A DNA stretch of 64,000 bases from Jannaschia sp. Os4 (lineage in GTDB: Bacteria > Pseudomonadota > Alphaproteobacteria > Rhodobacterales > Rhodobacteraceae). The notes below the pieces were generated by a model that saw only the letters and a program-made list of their open reading frames with translations, was not told the origin of the DNA and did not search any database. This document shows positions 16,962-25,792 of this stretch, one piece after another (the first letter of the stretch is position 1; every line of letters starts with the position of its first letter). The stretch is taken from the NCBI RefSeq assembly GCF_016820245.1, contig NZ_JAFCAR010000004.1:806001-870000 (forward strand). Direction: 5' to 3'. The translations under genes and the position numbers were made by a program.

Positions 16962-17516
16962 ATGACCGACCTCACCGGCACCCGCATCGCCATCCTCTCG
17001 ACCGACGGCTTCGAGCAGTCCGAGCTGGAGACCCCCCTCGAGAAGCTCCGCGGGATGGGCGCGACCGTGGACGTCGTCGCGCCCGGCGGCGTCGAGTCGA
17101 TCCGCGGCTGGGACGAGGACGACTGGGGCGATGCGGTCCCCGTGGACGTCGACCTCGCCGAGGCGGGGGCCGGCGAATACGACGCGCTCGTGCTGCCGGG
17201 CGGGCAGATCAACCCCGACGTGCTGCGCACGGAGGAGGCCGCGCTCGCCCTGATCCGCGCGGTGCACGCGGCGGGCAAGCCCGTCGCCGCGATCTGCCAC
17301 GCGCCGTGGCTCCTGATCGAGGCGGGGCTGGCCGAGGGGCGGCGCATGACGTCCTACACCTCGATCCGCACCGACCTGCGCAACGCGGGCGCCGAGGTGG
17401 TGGACGAGGTGGTCACCGACGGCAACATCGTCACCGCGCGCAACCCCGACGACCTCGACGCCTTCGTCGACGCCATCGCGCGCGCGCTGACCGGCGCGGG
17501 GCGTGCCGCCGCTTAA
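16962..17516 (+). CDS. DJ-1/PfpI family protein (YhbO-like)
   Basis: This 184-residue protein is of the PfpI/YhbO class. Features are IAILSTDGFEQSELETPLEKLR, the Glu-containing YDALVLPGGQINPD, and the nucleophile elbow AAICHAPWLLIEA with its Cys. Members are reported as deglycases or stress proteins acting on glyoxal-modified molecules, and some are proteases; the exact activity is debated. ATG at 16962 follows GGAG; an ATG at 16929 would add 11 residues without family character. Confidence 0.9.
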   Translation: MTDLTGTRIAILSTDGFEQSELETPLEKLRGMGATVDVVAPGGVESIRGWDEDDWGDAVPVDVDLAEAGAGEYDALVLPGGQINPDVLRTEEAALALIRAVHAAGKPVAAICHAPWLLIEAGLAEGRRMTSYTSIRTDLRNAGAEVVDEVVTDGNIVTARNPDDLDAFVDAIARALTGAGRAAA

Positions 17517-17564
17517 CGGTCTGGCAACCCGCGGCATGCCAAGGGCGGGGGCGGAGGACCGCCC

Positions 17565-18401
17565 ATGAAGGACATCACCCCCGCCCCCGAACTGCCCGAC
17601 GACGGCGCGCCCGGGATCGACCCGGACGCGCCCAGCCCGTTCGACTACGCCACCCGGTCCCGCGACCGCGACGTGCTGGACATGGTCCGCGCCGCGCTCG
17701 CCCGCGACGACGTCACCCTCGCGTTCCAGCCGGTCGTGGCGGCGGGCGGCGAGACCGCCTTCCACGAGTCGCTCGTCCGGCTGACGGACGGGACCGGGCG
17801 CGTCATCCCCGCCGCCCAGTTCATCGGCGCGGTCGAGGGGCTGGACCTCGGGCGGGAGATCGACTGCGCGGCCCTGCGCCTCGCGCTGCGCGCGCTGCGC
17901 CGCACGCCCGGCCTGCGCCTGTCGGTGAACATGTCGGCGCGGTCCATCGGCTACGGCCCGTGGCGGCGGCTGCTGCACGAGGGGCTGGAGGGGCGGGACG
18001 CGCCGGGCGAGCGGCTGATCCTCGAGATCTCGGAGCCGTCGGCCATGCAGGTGCCCGAGATCACCCTCGCCTTCATGCGCGACCTGTCCCCGCGCGGCGT
18101 CTCCTTCGCGCTCGACCACCTCGGGGCGGGGATGACCTCCTTCCGCCACCTGCGCGCGTTCCTGTTCGACATCCTCAAGATCGACGGCAGCCTCGTGGCG
18201 GGCTGCGACGCGGACGCCGACGCCCAGTGCCTGATCGACATCATGGTCTCGCTCGGCACCCATCTCGACGCCCACGTCGTCGCCCAAGGCGTCGAGCGCG
18301 GGGCCGAGGCGGCCGTCCTGACGCGGGCCGGCGTCGACGGGATGCAGGGCTGGCACTGCGGCGGCCCGAGCCTGCGCCCGGACTGGACGGGGGCCGCCTG
18401 A
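17565..18401 (+). CDS. EAL domain protein with altered c-di-GMP phosphodiesterase residues
   Basis: This 278-residue protein is a single EAL domain after a short acidic N-terminus. E68 of the EAL motif (ESLVRL), N122 (NMSARS), E154 (LEISE), D184, K206 (ILKID) and Q261 (QGW) are kept. The second Asp of the DDFGTG loop is H185 (ALDHLGAG), and the AEGVE Glu is Q241 (AQGVER). Both lie in the metal or catalytic site, so hydrolysis of c-di-GMP is doubtful and a binding or protein-interaction role is possible. There is no GGDEF, PAS or membrane part. Confidence 0.88.
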   Translation: MKDITPAPELPDDGAPGIDPDAPSPFDYATRSRDRDVLDMVRAALARDDVTLAFQPVVAAGGETAFHESLVRLTDGTGRVIPAAQFIGAVEGLDLGREIDCAALRLALRALRRTPGLRLSVNMSARSIGYGPWRRLLHEGLEGRDAPGERLILEISEPSAMQVPEITLAFMRDLSPRGVSFALDHLGAGMTSFRHLRAFLFDILKIDGSLVAGCDADADAQCLIDIMVSLGTHLDAHVVAQGVERGAEAAVLTRAGVDGMQGWHCGGPSLRPDWTGAA

Positions 18402-18543
18402 CGCCGCCGGGGTTCCCGCGAACCCGCCTTGCGCCGAACCGCGCATTGGACTGTGCCGCCCGCCCGCGCTATCCGCCCGGGCGAACGCCGGTGTGGGCCC
18501 TTGCCCGACGACACGATCCCGGCGCGAACCGAAAGGACCGGGA

Positions 18544-19719
18544 ATGACCAACGTCGTGATCGCCTCCGCCGCCCGCACCCCCGTGGGCAGTTTCCTCGGC
18601 AGCTTCGCCAACACCCCCGCCCACGACCTCGGCACCGCCGTGATCGAGGCGGTGGTCGAGCGCGCGGGCGTGGACAAGGCGGAGGTGTCCGAGACGATCC
18701 TCGGTCAGGTGCTGACCGCCGCGCAGGGCCAGAACCCGGCCCGCCAGGCGGCGATCAACGCGGGCCTTCCCAAGGAAGCGTCGGCGTGGGGCATCAACCA
18801 GGTCTGCGGCTCCGGCCTGCGCGCCGTGGCGCTGGGCGCCCAGCACATCCAACTGGGCGACGCGGCCATCGTCGTGGCCGGCGGGCAGGAGAGCATGTCG
18901 CTGTCGCCCCACGCGCAGGCGATCCGCGGCGGCCAGAAGATGGGCGACCTCAAGCTCGTGGACACGATGATCCGCGACGGGCTGTGGGACGCGTTCAACG
19001 GCTACCACATGGGCCAGACCGCCGAGAACGTGGCCGAGCAGTGGCAGATCACCCGCGAGGCGCAGGACGAGTTCGCCGTGGGCTCTCAGAACAAGGCCGA
19101 GGCCGCGCAGAAGTCCGGGAAGTTCCGCGACGAGATCGCCGCCTTCACCGTGAAGGGCCGCAAGGGCGAAACCGTGGTCGAGGACGACGAGTACATCCGC
19201 CACGGCGCCACCATCGACAAGATGTCCGGCCTGCGCCCCGCCTTCACCAAGGACGGGACCGTCACGGCGGCCAACGCGAGCGGATTGAACGACGGCGCCG
19301 CCGCCACGCTGCTGATGTCCGCCGACGCGGCGTCCAAGCGCGGGATCGAGCCTTTGGCGCGCATCGCCTCCTACGCCACCGCCGGGCTCGACCCGTCGAT
19401 CATGGGCGTCGGTCCCATCTACGCCTCGCGCAAGGCGCTGGAGAAGGCGGGCTGGTCCGTGGACGACCTCGACCTCGTCGAGGCGAACGAGGCCTTCGCC
19501 GCGCAGGCCTGCGCGGTGAACAAGGACATGGGCTGGGACCCGTCCATCGTGAACGTCAACGGCGGCGCCATCGCCATCGGCCACCCGATCGGGGCCTCGG
19601 GCGCGCGCGTCCTCAACACGCTGCTCTTCGAGATGAAGCGCCGCGACGCCAAGAAGGGCCTCGCCACGCTGTGCATCGGCGGCGGCATGGGCGTCGCCAT
19701 GTGCGTGGAGCGGGACTGA
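18544..19719 (+). CDS. phaA: Acetyl-CoA C-acetyltransferase (beta-ketothiolase)
   Basis: This thiolase condenses two acetyl-CoA to acetoacetyl-CoA, the first step of polyhydroxybutyrate synthesis. The 391-residue protein has the acyl-carrying C88 ([10 protein letters not shown]), H347 ([11 protein letters not shown]) and C377 (LCIGGGMG). ATG at 18544 follows AAAGGA. PhaB lies downstream after a patatin-like gene, which supports a PHA role over a degradative one. A repeat-rich 160-base gap separates it from the patatin gene. Confidence 0.95.
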   Translation: MTNVVIASAARTPVGSFLGSFANTPAHDLGTAVIEAVVERAGVDKAEVSETILGQVLTAAQGQNPARQAAINAGLPKEASAWGINQVCGSGLRAVALGAQHIQLGDAAIVVAGGQESMSLSPHAQAIRGGQKMGDLKLVDTMIRDGLWDAFNGYHMGQTAENVAEQWQITREAQDEFAVGSQNKAEAAQKSGKFRDEIAAFTVKGRKGETVVEDDEYIRHGATIDKMSGLRPAFTKDGTVTAANASGLNDGAAATLLMSADAASKRGIEPLARIASYATAGLDPSIMGVGPIYASRKALEKAGWSVDDLDLVEANEAFAAQACAVNKDMGWDPSIVNVNGGAIAIGHPIGASGARVLNTLLFEMKRRDAKKGLATLCIGGGMGVAMCVERD

Positions 19720-19740
19720 CGGCAGGTCGGGCGGGCCGCG

Positions 19741-19823
19741 CGTATGTACGCCCGTATGCAAGATGTATGCACGGCGTATGCACGGGGGGTGCACGGGGGG
19801 TGCACGGGGGGCGCACGCCCCCC
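19741..19823. repeat. Degenerate tandem repeat ending in a GC hairpin
   Basis: Seven units of about 10-12 bases drift from CGTATGTACGCC through GTATGCACGG to GGGTGCACGGG. The last part forms a hairpin with GGGGGG at 19806-19811 and CCCCCC at 19818-19823, extended by CG pairs. It fills most of the gap between phaA and the patatin gene. There is no U-tract, so termination is uncertain; it might set the phaA to phaB expression ratio. Confidence 0.7.
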
Positions 19824-19879
19824 GCGGACGCCCCGGTGATGCCCACCTTGCCTGACGAACCGCCTGCCCGGGGGGCCGA

Positions 19880-20737
19880 ATGAGCGACCGATTCGCGCAA
19901 GTCGTCTTCTCCGGCGGGGGGCTCCGCTGCTTCTGGCACGGCGGCTGGATGGAGGCCGTCACGGCCGCCCGCCCGGCCCCCGCGCCCGACCGCGTCACCG
20001 GCGTGTCCGGCGGCGCGCTCTCGGCCGCGGCGTGGCTCGCCGGGCAGGAGGAGTGGCTGTTCGAGCGCTTCGCCCGCGCGCTGCGGCGCACGGACAGCAA
20101 CGTGACGTGGGACGACCTCGACGACGACGACGGGCGCTCCCCGCACCAGCGCGTCTACGAGGCGATCGTCGAGGACGTGATCGACGCGGACGCCCAAGTC
20201 CGCATCGCCGAGGGCCCCGCCTTCCAGATCAGCGTCTCGACCACCGGCGACGGCGCGGGCGCGACGCTCAAGGCGCTGGCCGCGGGCACGATCTATCAGA
20301 TGGAGCAGGTCGTCGCCCCCACGCCGCGCCCGCGCCTGTCCTCCTATGCCGGGGTCGAGCAGCGCCTGATCGACGCGCGCCGCGCGGCCCGCGACGGCAC
20401 CCTGCCCGACCTGATCCGCATGGCCGCGACCGTGCCCCCCGCCTTCCGCCCCGACGATTGGGACGGGGAGCCGGTCTACGACGGCGGCATGGTCGACAAG
20501 GCCCCCCTGCCCGACCCCGACGCCGGGCGCACGCTGGCGCTCTTGACCAAGCGGTTCGCGTCCCTGCCGGACGACGACCACGTCGACTACGTGCAGCCCT
20601 CCGCCCCCGTGCTGGACGGCTCCAAGCTCGACTTCACCGACCCCGACCTGCTGCGCGAGGCGTGGGACCAAGGCCATCGCGACGGCGAGGCTTGGCTGCG
20701 CGACCGTGCCGACCGAACCACCAAGGAGGAGAACTGA
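19880..20737 (+). CDS. Patatin-like phospholipase family protein
   Basis: This 285-residue patatin has the oxyanion loop FSGGGLRCFWHGG (residues 10-22), the nucleophile S43 in GVSGGALSA, and the catalytic D201 in VYDGGMVD. It lacks a signal peptide, so a cytoplasmic or granule-associated role is likely. ATG at 19880 is the only sensible start. It lies 160 bases after phaA and two bases before phaB's start, which suggests co-transcription with the PHA genes. It may act on lipid or polyester substrates, but this is inference from location. Confidence 0.88.
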   Translation: MSDRFAQVVFSGGGLRCFWHGGWMEAVTAARPAPAPDRVTGVSGGALSAAAWLAGQEEWLFERFARALRRTDSNVTWDDLDDDDGRSPHQRVYEAIVEDVIDADAQVRIAEGPAFQISVSTTGDGAGATLKALAAGTIYQMEQVVAPTPRPRLSSYAGVEQRLIDARRAARDGTLPDLIRMAATVPPAFRPDDWDGEPVYDGGMVDKAPLPDPDAGRTLALLTKRFASLPDDDHVDYVQPSAPVLDGSKLDFTDPDLLREAWDQGHRDGEAWLRDRADRTTKEEN

Positions 20738-20739
20738 AC

Positions 20740-21462
20740 ATGTCTCGTATCGCACTCGTCACCGGAGGATCGCGCGGCATCGGCGCCGCCATCTCGAAGG
20801 CCCTGAAGGACCAAGGCGCGCAGGTCGCCGCCACCTATGCCGGCAACGACGAGCGGGCGAGGCAGTTCACCGACGAGACCGGCATCAAGACCTACAAGTG
20901 GGACGTGGCCGACTACGACGCCTGCAAGGCGGGCATCGCCCAGGTCGAGGCCGACCTCGGCCCGGTCGACATCCTCGTGAACAACGCGGGCATCACCCGC
21001 GACGCGCCCTTCCACAAGATGACGCCCGAGCACTGGCACGCCGTCATCGACACCAACCTGACGGGCGTCTTCAACATGACGCACAACGTCTGGGGCGGCA
21101 TGCGCGAGCGCAAGTTCGGGCGGATCGTCACGATCAGCTCGATCAACGGCCAGAAGGGCCAGTTCGCGCAAGCCAACTACGCCGCGACCAAGGCGGGCGA
21201 CATCGGCTTCTCCAAGGCGCTGGCGCAGGAGGGGGCGCGGGCCAACATCACCGTCAACGTGGTCGCGCCGGGCTACATCAACACCGACATGATGAGCACC
21301 ATCCCCGAGAAGGTCATGGACTCCATCGTCGGCGCCATCCCCGTGGGCCGCTTGGGCGAGGCCGAGGAGATCGCGCGCTGCGTGGCGTTCCTGACCTCGG
21401 ACGACGCCGGGTTCATCACCGGCTCGACCATCTCCGCGAACGGCGGCCAGTACCTCGCCTGA
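20740..21462 (+). CDS. phaB: Acetoacetyl-CoA reductase
   Basis: PhaB reduces acetoacetyl-CoA to (R)-3-hydroxybutyryl-CoA with NADPH. The 240-residue short-chain dehydrogenase has TGGSRGIG for NADP(H) (residues 8-15), NNAG (81-84), and the catalytic S134, Y147 and K151 in ISSINGQKGQFAQANYAATK. The GQKGQFGQ-type loop and the C-terminal PVGRLGEAEEIAR are typical of PhaB. ATG at 20740 follows AAGGAGGAG. A strong hairpin follows the stop. The PHA synthase gene is not in the window. Confidence 0.95.
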   Translation: MSRIALVTGGSRGIGAAISKALKDQGAQVAATYAGNDERARQFTDETGIKTYKWDVADYDACKAGIAQVEADLGPVDILVNNAGITRDAPFHKMTPEHWHAVIDTNLTGVFNMTHNVWGGMRERKFGRIVTISSINGQKGQFAQANYAATKAGDIGFSKALAQEGARANITVNVVAPGYINTDMMSTIPEKVMDSIVGAIPVGRLGEAEEIARCVAFLTSDDAGFITGSTISANGGQYLA

Positions 21463-21468
21463 GCCTCC

Positions 21469-21494
21469 GGGCGGCCCCCGTCGCGGGGCCGCCC
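21469..21494. terminator. Hairpin terminator between phaB and the convergent small gene
   Basis: GGGCGGCCCC at 21469-21478 pairs perfectly with 21485-21494 around a 6-base loop. It lies seven bases after the phaB stop and before the convergent 48-residue gene's stop, so it can serve both strands. There is no clear U-run. Confidence 0.6.
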
Positions 21495-21501
21495 ACCGCC
21501 G

Positions 21502-21648
21502 TCACGCGAAGCGCGCGCGGATCGGGAGGTGCGGGGCGGCGGGCGCCGCGCGGCGGAACGTGAACAGCCGCCGGAAGACGGCGCCCCGCTCGGCATGGGC
21601 GCGGGCGAAGGCGGCGTGGTAGGTCCGGGTGGTCGGGGTCTCGAACAT
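21502..21648 (-). CDS. Small conserved-looking hypothetical protein
   Basis: This 48-residue protein starts MFETPTTRTYHAAFARAHAE and is basic, with a RGAVFRRLFTFRR amphipathic segment. ATG at 21648 has a GAGGAG site 6 bases upstream. I recall short proteins of this style next to GcvA-like LysR genes in Rhodobacteraceae, but no function is known. It is divergent from the LysR regulator, which suggests the regulator may control it. Confidence 0.6.
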   Translation of the reverse strand: MFETPTTRTYHAAFARAHAERGAVFRRLFTFRRAAPAAPHLPIRARFA

Positions 21649-21749
21649 GGCGGGCTCCTCTCGGATCAGCTTCGTTGCGTCGTCCTTGACTTGGACCCCG
21701 CTCGACCTGATCACAAACGAGACTTCTGCCTGCTTCGGTTAAGCCCACC

Positions 21750-22712
21750 TTGTCCGACCGCCTGCCTCCGCTCACGGCCTTGCGCGCCTTCGACGCCGCC
21801 GCGCGGCACATGTCGTTCCAAGACGCGGCGGCCGAATTGCACGTCACGCCCGCCGCGTTGTCCTACCAGATCAAGTCGCTAGAGGAGCAGTTCGGCGCCC
21901 CGCTCTTCCACCGCATGAACCGCAAGGTCGAACTGACCGAGGCGGGGGCCGCCCTCGCCCCCGGGGCTGCCGAGGGGTTCGCCGCCCTGCGCGCGGCGTG
22001 GCGCGCGGCCAAGCGAACGCAGGAGAGCGGGCTGCTGACCGTCACCGCAGGGCCCGCCTTCACCGCCCGTTGGCTCGCCCCCCGTCTCTTCGACTTCGCC
22101 TCCAAGCACCCGGAGGTGGAGCTGCGCTTCGCCGCCACGCTGCGCCTGCTCGACTTCCGCACCGACGACATCGACGTGGCCATCCGCTTCGGCCAGCCCC
22201 GCGCGGGTGAGGACGAGGCGCTGCACGTCGCCCTCGACCTCGGCGAATGGATGACGCCGATGATGACCCCCGACCTCGCGGCCCGCTACGCCACGCCGGA
22301 AAGCTTGCGCGACGCGCCCCTGATCCATCAGGACGACACGGCGGCCTTCACCGGCTTCGACTGGGGAACGTGGTTCCGGGCGGCCTCCGTGCCCGCGCCG
22401 GAGCCGCACGGGCCGAGGTTCAGCCAAGCGGACCACGCGCTCGACGCCGCGCAGGCGGGGGCGGGCGTGGTGCTGGGGCGGATGAGCCTCGCGGACGCGG
22501 CGCTGCGGACGGGCGCGCTGGTGGCGCCGTTCGACGTCGCGATCGTGCCCGAGGCGCGCTACCGGGTGCTGTGCCCGCAGGGCGCACAGGACCGGCCCGC
22601 GACGCGCGCGTTCCTCGACTGGCTGCGCGGCGAGGTCGCGACGATGGCCGACCATTCGGGCGGGCGGACGATGGTGGACGCCGTGGACGTGGCCACGACG
22701 CCCGAGGGCTAG
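21750..22712 (+). CDS. LysR family transcriptional regulator, GcvA-like
   Basis: This 320-residue regulator has the LysR N-terminal HTH (PPLTALRAFDAAARHMSFQDAAAELHVTPAALSYQIKSLEEQFGAPLF) and a periplasmic-binding-like effector domain with the GcvA-type pattern (LTVTAGPAFTARWLAPRL). The start is a TTG at 21750, placed just before the conserved LPPLTALRAF; I see no ATG or GTG nearby. A ligand is not evident. It probably acts on the divergent 48-residue gene and on itself. Confidence 0.9.
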   Translation: MSDRLPPLTALRAFDAAARHMSFQDAAAELHVTPAALSYQIKSLEEQFGAPLFHRMNRKVELTEAGAALAPGAAEGFAALRAAWRAAKRTQESGLLTVTAGPAFTARWLAPRLFDFASKHPEVELRFAATLRLLDFRTDDIDVAIRFGQPRAGEDEALHVALDLGEWMTPMMTPDLAARYATPESLRDAPLIHQDDTAAFTGFDWGTWFRAASVPAPEPHGPRFSQADHALDAAQAGAGVVLGRMSLADAALRTGALVAPFDVAIVPEARYRVLCPQGAQDRPATRAFLDWLRGEVATMADHSGGRTMVDAVDVATTPEG

Positions 22713-22732
22713 GTCAGGGCGGGCGCGCGGCG

Positions 22733-22909
22733 CTAGGCCGACACCCCTTCGCTCAGGCGGGCGATCTCCTGCTTGAGGGCGAGCTTGCGCTTCTTGAGCG
22801 CGGCGACCTCCAGCGAATCGGAGCCGGGGCTGGCCATCTCCGCCTCGACGCGGGCGGACAGGGTGGCGTGCTTCTTCTTCAGCTCCTGCAGGTGAGATCC
22901 GAGCGACAT
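22733..22909 (-). CDS. DUF465 (YdcH-like) small coiled-coil protein
   Basis: This 58-residue protein is almost wholly helical and charged: MSLGSHLQELKKKHATLSARVE, then LKKRKLALKQEIARL. These two blocks are the DUF465/YdcH signature. The function is unknown; the family is widespread in Proteobacteria. ATG at 22909 follows a GGAGAC site. It is convergent with the LysR gene, 20 bases away. Confidence 0.88.
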   Translation of the reverse strand: MSLGSHLQELKKKHATLSARVEAEMASPGSDSLEVAALKKRKLALKQEIARLSEGVSA

Positions 22910-23014
22910 GGGCGTCTCCTTCAGCTGTTGGTTTGGCACGGTCCGAGTGCAGCATGGGACATAGCGCCGTGTCACGACCTTTCCCGTGCAACCCCGCTTG
23001 TGGCGCGACGAAGC

Positions 23015-23731
23015 CTAAGAAAGCGTCAACGGGCCCGCATGGCGGAGCACGGCCTCGGCCGCGGCGGACGGCACCGCCCCGTCGTGCAGCACCAAGGGCG
23101 GCAGGAGCCGCAGTGGCCCGCGCGCCGCCTTGCGCCCCCGCACGATCACGCGATGCGCCGGGGCGCCGGGCTGGGACGCGAGGGGCAGCACCGCGAGGTC
23201 GCCCAGCCCCGGCGCCATCGTGCCCAGCAGGTCGGCCAGCCGGTCCGCGCGGGCGACGAGCGTGACGGTCCCCTTCGGCCCCGCCCGCCGCATCGCGGCG
23301 CGCGTCCACGCGCGCACGCCGCCGGGCCCCGCCTCGCGCAGCGCCGCCTCGCGCGCGGCGTCGGCGGCGGCGCGGCCCGACCCCGCGGGCAGGTAGGGCG
23401 GGTTGCAGATCACGTGGTCCCACTGACGCTTGGCGGCGGGCGGCGGATCGAGGGCGTCGCCCTCGATCACCCGGGCGCCGGGCACGTTCGCGCGGGCCAG
23501 CGCGGCGGCCCCGGCGTCCCGCTCCAGCCCCGCGACGACGACCCCCGGCACGCGCGCCGCCACGCAGGCCATCGCCGCCCCCGCACCGCAGCCGAGGTCC
23601 AGCACCGCCTCGCCGGCCTGCGCGGGGCAGGCGGCGGCCAGCAGCACCGCGTCCGAGCCGGACCGGAACCCCCGCGCGGGCTGCCGCAGAACGACCCGCC
23701 CGCCGAGGAACCGATCCTCCGTGTGGCTCAT
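23015..23731 (-). CDS. TrmN6-like adenine-N6 methyltransferase
   Basis: This 238-residue methyltransferase has SAM motif I VLDLGCGAGAA (residues 43-53) and the NPPY motif (110-113), the mark of N6-adenine or exocyclic amine methylation. The N-terminal DRFLGGRVVLRQPARGFRSGSDAVLLAAA is characteristic of the TrmN6/YfiC group, which methylates A37 of tRNA-Val. The start ATG at 23731 overlaps the DUF2007 stop as ATGA. Target is inferred from family. Confidence 0.88.
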   Translation of the reverse strand: MSHTEDRFLGGRVVLRQPARGFRSGSDAVLLAAACPAQAGEAVLDLGCGAGAAMACVAARVPGVVVAGLERDAGAAALARANVPGARVIEGDALDPPPAAKRQWDHVICNPPYLPAGSGRAAADAAREAALREAGPGGVRAWTRAAMRRAGPKGTVTLVARADRLADLLGTMAPGLGDLAVLPLASQPGAPAHRVIVRGRKAARGPLRLLPPLVLHDGAVPSAAAEAVLRHAGPLTLS

Positions 23732-23943
23732 TCCGAGACCGTGACCCCGTTGTCCCGCATCACGTGCCGCGCCATGAATAGATCGCGCTCCGCGACCATC
23801 ATCCGGCGCGGCAATATGCCGATGCTGCCCTCGAGGATCGACGTGTTGGCGTCGAGCACGAAGCACCCTATACCCTCGCCGTCCAAGAGGGCCTCGGCGA
23901 AGGCGATGACCGTGGGGTCGTTGGTCCGCAGGAGTTCTCGCAT
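23728..23943 (-). CDS. DUF2007 domain protein
   Basis: This 71-residue protein begins MRELLRTNDPTVIAFAEALLDGEGIGCFVLDANTS, the DUF2007 pattern; the domain is annotated as a putative prokaryotic signal-transducing protein, with no proven role. ATG at 23943 is the first in frame with family character. It is translationally coupled to the TrmN6-like gene and divergent from the polyprenyl synthase gene 57 bases away. Confidence 0.88.
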   Translation of the reverse strand: MRELLRTNDPTVIAFAEALLDGEGIGCFVLDANTSILEGSIGILPRRMMVAERDLFMARHVMRDNGVTVSE

Positions 23944-24000
23944 GGGGTCCGGCCTAGGCCGCGCGCCACGCGCCGTCCAGACGCCCCGTCGGAGAGGCAG

Positions 24001-24990
24001 ATGAACCGACCCGAGCCGATCCCGCCGCACGAGCGCCTCGCCGCCGCGCTGTCCGACGACATGGCCGCCGTGGACGCGCTGATCCGGGACCGCATGGCCT
24101 CGGAGGCGGCGCCCCGCATCCCGCAGGTGACCGAGCACCTGCTCGGCGGCGGCGGCAAGCGGGTCCGCCCCCTGCTGACGGTCGCGGCGGCGCGGCTGTG
24201 CGGCTACGAGGGCGACCACCACCTGCGCCTCGCCGCGACGGTGGAGTTCATCCACACCGCCACGCTGCTGCACGACGACGTGGTCGACGAGTCCAAGCAG
24301 CGGCGCGGGCGGCCCACGGCCAACCTGCTCTGGGACAACCAGTCCAGCGTGCTGGTCGGCGACTACCTCTTCGCGCGGTCCTTCCAGCTGATGGTCGAGA
24401 CGGGCTCGCTGCGGGTGCTCGACATCCTAGCCAACGCGGCGGCGACCATCGCCGAGGGCGAGGTGCTGCAGCTGTCGGCGGCGCGCGACCTCTCGACGAC
24501 CGAGGACACCTACCTTAGGATCGTGCGGGGCAAGACGGCCGCGCTGTTCGAGGCGGCGGCCCAAGTGGGCGGCGTCATCGCGGGCGTCGAGGAGGACCGG
24601 GTCGCGGCCTTGGCCGAGTACGGCGACGCGATCGGCGTGGCGTTCCAGATCGTGGACGACTGGCTCGACTACGGGGGCGCGGGCGACGGGATCGGCAAGA
24701 ACCTCGGCGACGACCTGCGCGAGGGCAAGCTGACCCTGCCGGTGATCCGGGCGCTGGCGCGGGCCGACGAGGGCGAGCGGGCGTTCTGGAAGGGCGCGCT
24801 GGAGCGCGGCGAGGGCGAGTTCGCGCAGGCGCGCGCGATCCTCGACCGGCACGGCACGCTGGAGGAGACGCGGGCCGAGGCGCTGGCGTGGCGGGACCGG
24901 GCGGTGGCGGCTTTGGAGCGGCTGCCGGACCATCCGCTGCGCGGGATGCTGGCGGACCTCGCCGACTACGTGGTGGCGCGCGCCTCCTGA
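24001..24990 (+). CDS. Polyprenyl (octa/decaprenyl) diphosphate synthase
   Basis: This 329-residue all-trans prenyl transferase makes the ubiquinone side chain from IPP and an allylic primer. The two Asp-rich motifs are D92-D93-x-x-D96 (LLHDDVVDES) and D219-D220-x-x-D223 (VDDWLDY), with GGGKRVRPLL near residue 50. Chain length cannot be read reliably; Rhodobacteraceae normally use ubiquinone-10. ATG at 24001. It is convergent with ispE, only 4 bases between the stops, so both genes share the IPP pathway theme without an operon. Confidence 0.93.
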   Translation: MNRPEPIPPHERLAAALSDDMAAVDALIRDRMASEAAPRIPQVTEHLLGGGGKRVRPLLTVAAARLCGYEGDHHLRLAATVEFIHTATLLHDDVVDESKQRRGRPTANLLWDNQSSVLVGDYLFARSFQLMVETGSLRVLDILANAAATIAEGEVLQLSAARDLSTTEDTYLRIVRGKTAALFEAAAQVGGVIAGVEEDRVAALAEYGDAIGVAFQIVDDWLDYGGAGDGIGKNLGDDLREGKLTLPVIRALARADEGERAFWKGALERGEGEFAQARAILDRHGTLEETRAEALAWRDRAVAALERLPDHPLRGMLADLADYVVARAS

Positions 24991-24994
24991 CGGC

Positions 24995-25792
24995 TCACCA
25001 GAGGGTCGCGGCCTCGACCCACCAGCCCGGCCGGGCCAAGCCGCGCGCGGCTTCCTCGGCGGCGGCGCGGCTGTCCCAGAGGCCGAAGCAGGTGGCCCCC
25101 GACCCGCTCATCCGCGCGAGCGCGCCCCCGGCGGCACGCAGGTCCGCCAGCGCCGTCTCGATGACCGGCGCGATCGCCGTGGCGGGCGCCTCCAGGTCGT
25201 TGCGGCGGTCGGACAGCCACGCCACCGCCGCCGCGCCGTCGGCGAAGGCGGGCGGATCGGGCATCGGGGGGTTCGCCTTCGCGGCGAGTCCCGCGAAGAC
25301 CGCGCCCGTCGGCACGCCGACGCCGGGGTTCACGAGCACGCCGTGCAGCGCGGGCAGGTCGATGCGCTCCACCCGCTCGCCCGCGCCGCGCATCCGCTGG
25401 GCGCGGGGGTCCATGCAGACGGGCACGTCCGCGCCCAGCGCCATGAGCGCGTCCGTGTCGAGCGCGGCGCCCGCGAGGCGCAGCGCGCAGGCCGCGTCCG
25501 AGGAGCCGCCGCCGATCCCGGCGGGGTGCGGCAGGCGCTTGTCGAGGGTGACGTGGGCGCGGGTGCCGGCGGCCGCCAGCGCCCGGCGGACGATGTTGGC
25601 GTCGTCGGTGGGCACCCTCGCCGCGAAGGGGCCCGTGACGGCGAGCCCGTCGCCGTCGGAGAGCGTCAGCCGGTCGCCGAAGTCGGCGAAGGCGACCAGC
25701 CCGTCGAGGTCGTGCCGCCCGTCCGCCCGCCGTCCCGTGACGTGCAGGCAGAGGTTCACCTTCGCGGGCGCGAGGCCCCGGCGCGCGCTCAC
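24995..25792 (-). CDS. ispE: 4-diphosphocytidyl-2-C-methyl-D-erythritol kinase
   Basis: IspE phosphorylates CDP-ME in the MEP pathway. The 265-residue GHMP kinase has LAPAKVNLCLHVTGRRADGRHDL at the N-terminus, the ATP-binding PHPAGIGGGSSDAA (residues 88-101), and MSGSGATCFGL near the C-terminus. The GTG start at 25792 overlaps the TPR gene's stop as GTGA, so translation is coupled to that gene. With ispH it is one of two MEP genes in the window. Confidence 0.95.
   Translation of the reverse strand: MSARRGLAPAKVNLCLHVTGRRADGRHDLDGLVAFADFGDRLTLSDGDGLAVTGPFAARVPTDDANIVRRALAAAGTRAHVTLDKRLPHPAGIGGGSSDAACALRLAGAALDTDALMALGADVPVCMDPRAQRMRGAGERVERIDLPALHGVLVNPGVGVPTGAVFAGLAAKANPPMPDPPAFADGAAAVAWLSDRRNDLEAPATAIAPVIETALADLRAAGGALARMSGSGATCFGLWDSRAAAEEAARGLARPGWWVEAATLW

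Noticed and set aside
19741-19823. Possible CRISPR array
   Set aside because: Units are 10-12 bases with no spacers and no cas genes nearby; it is a simple degenerate tandem repeat.
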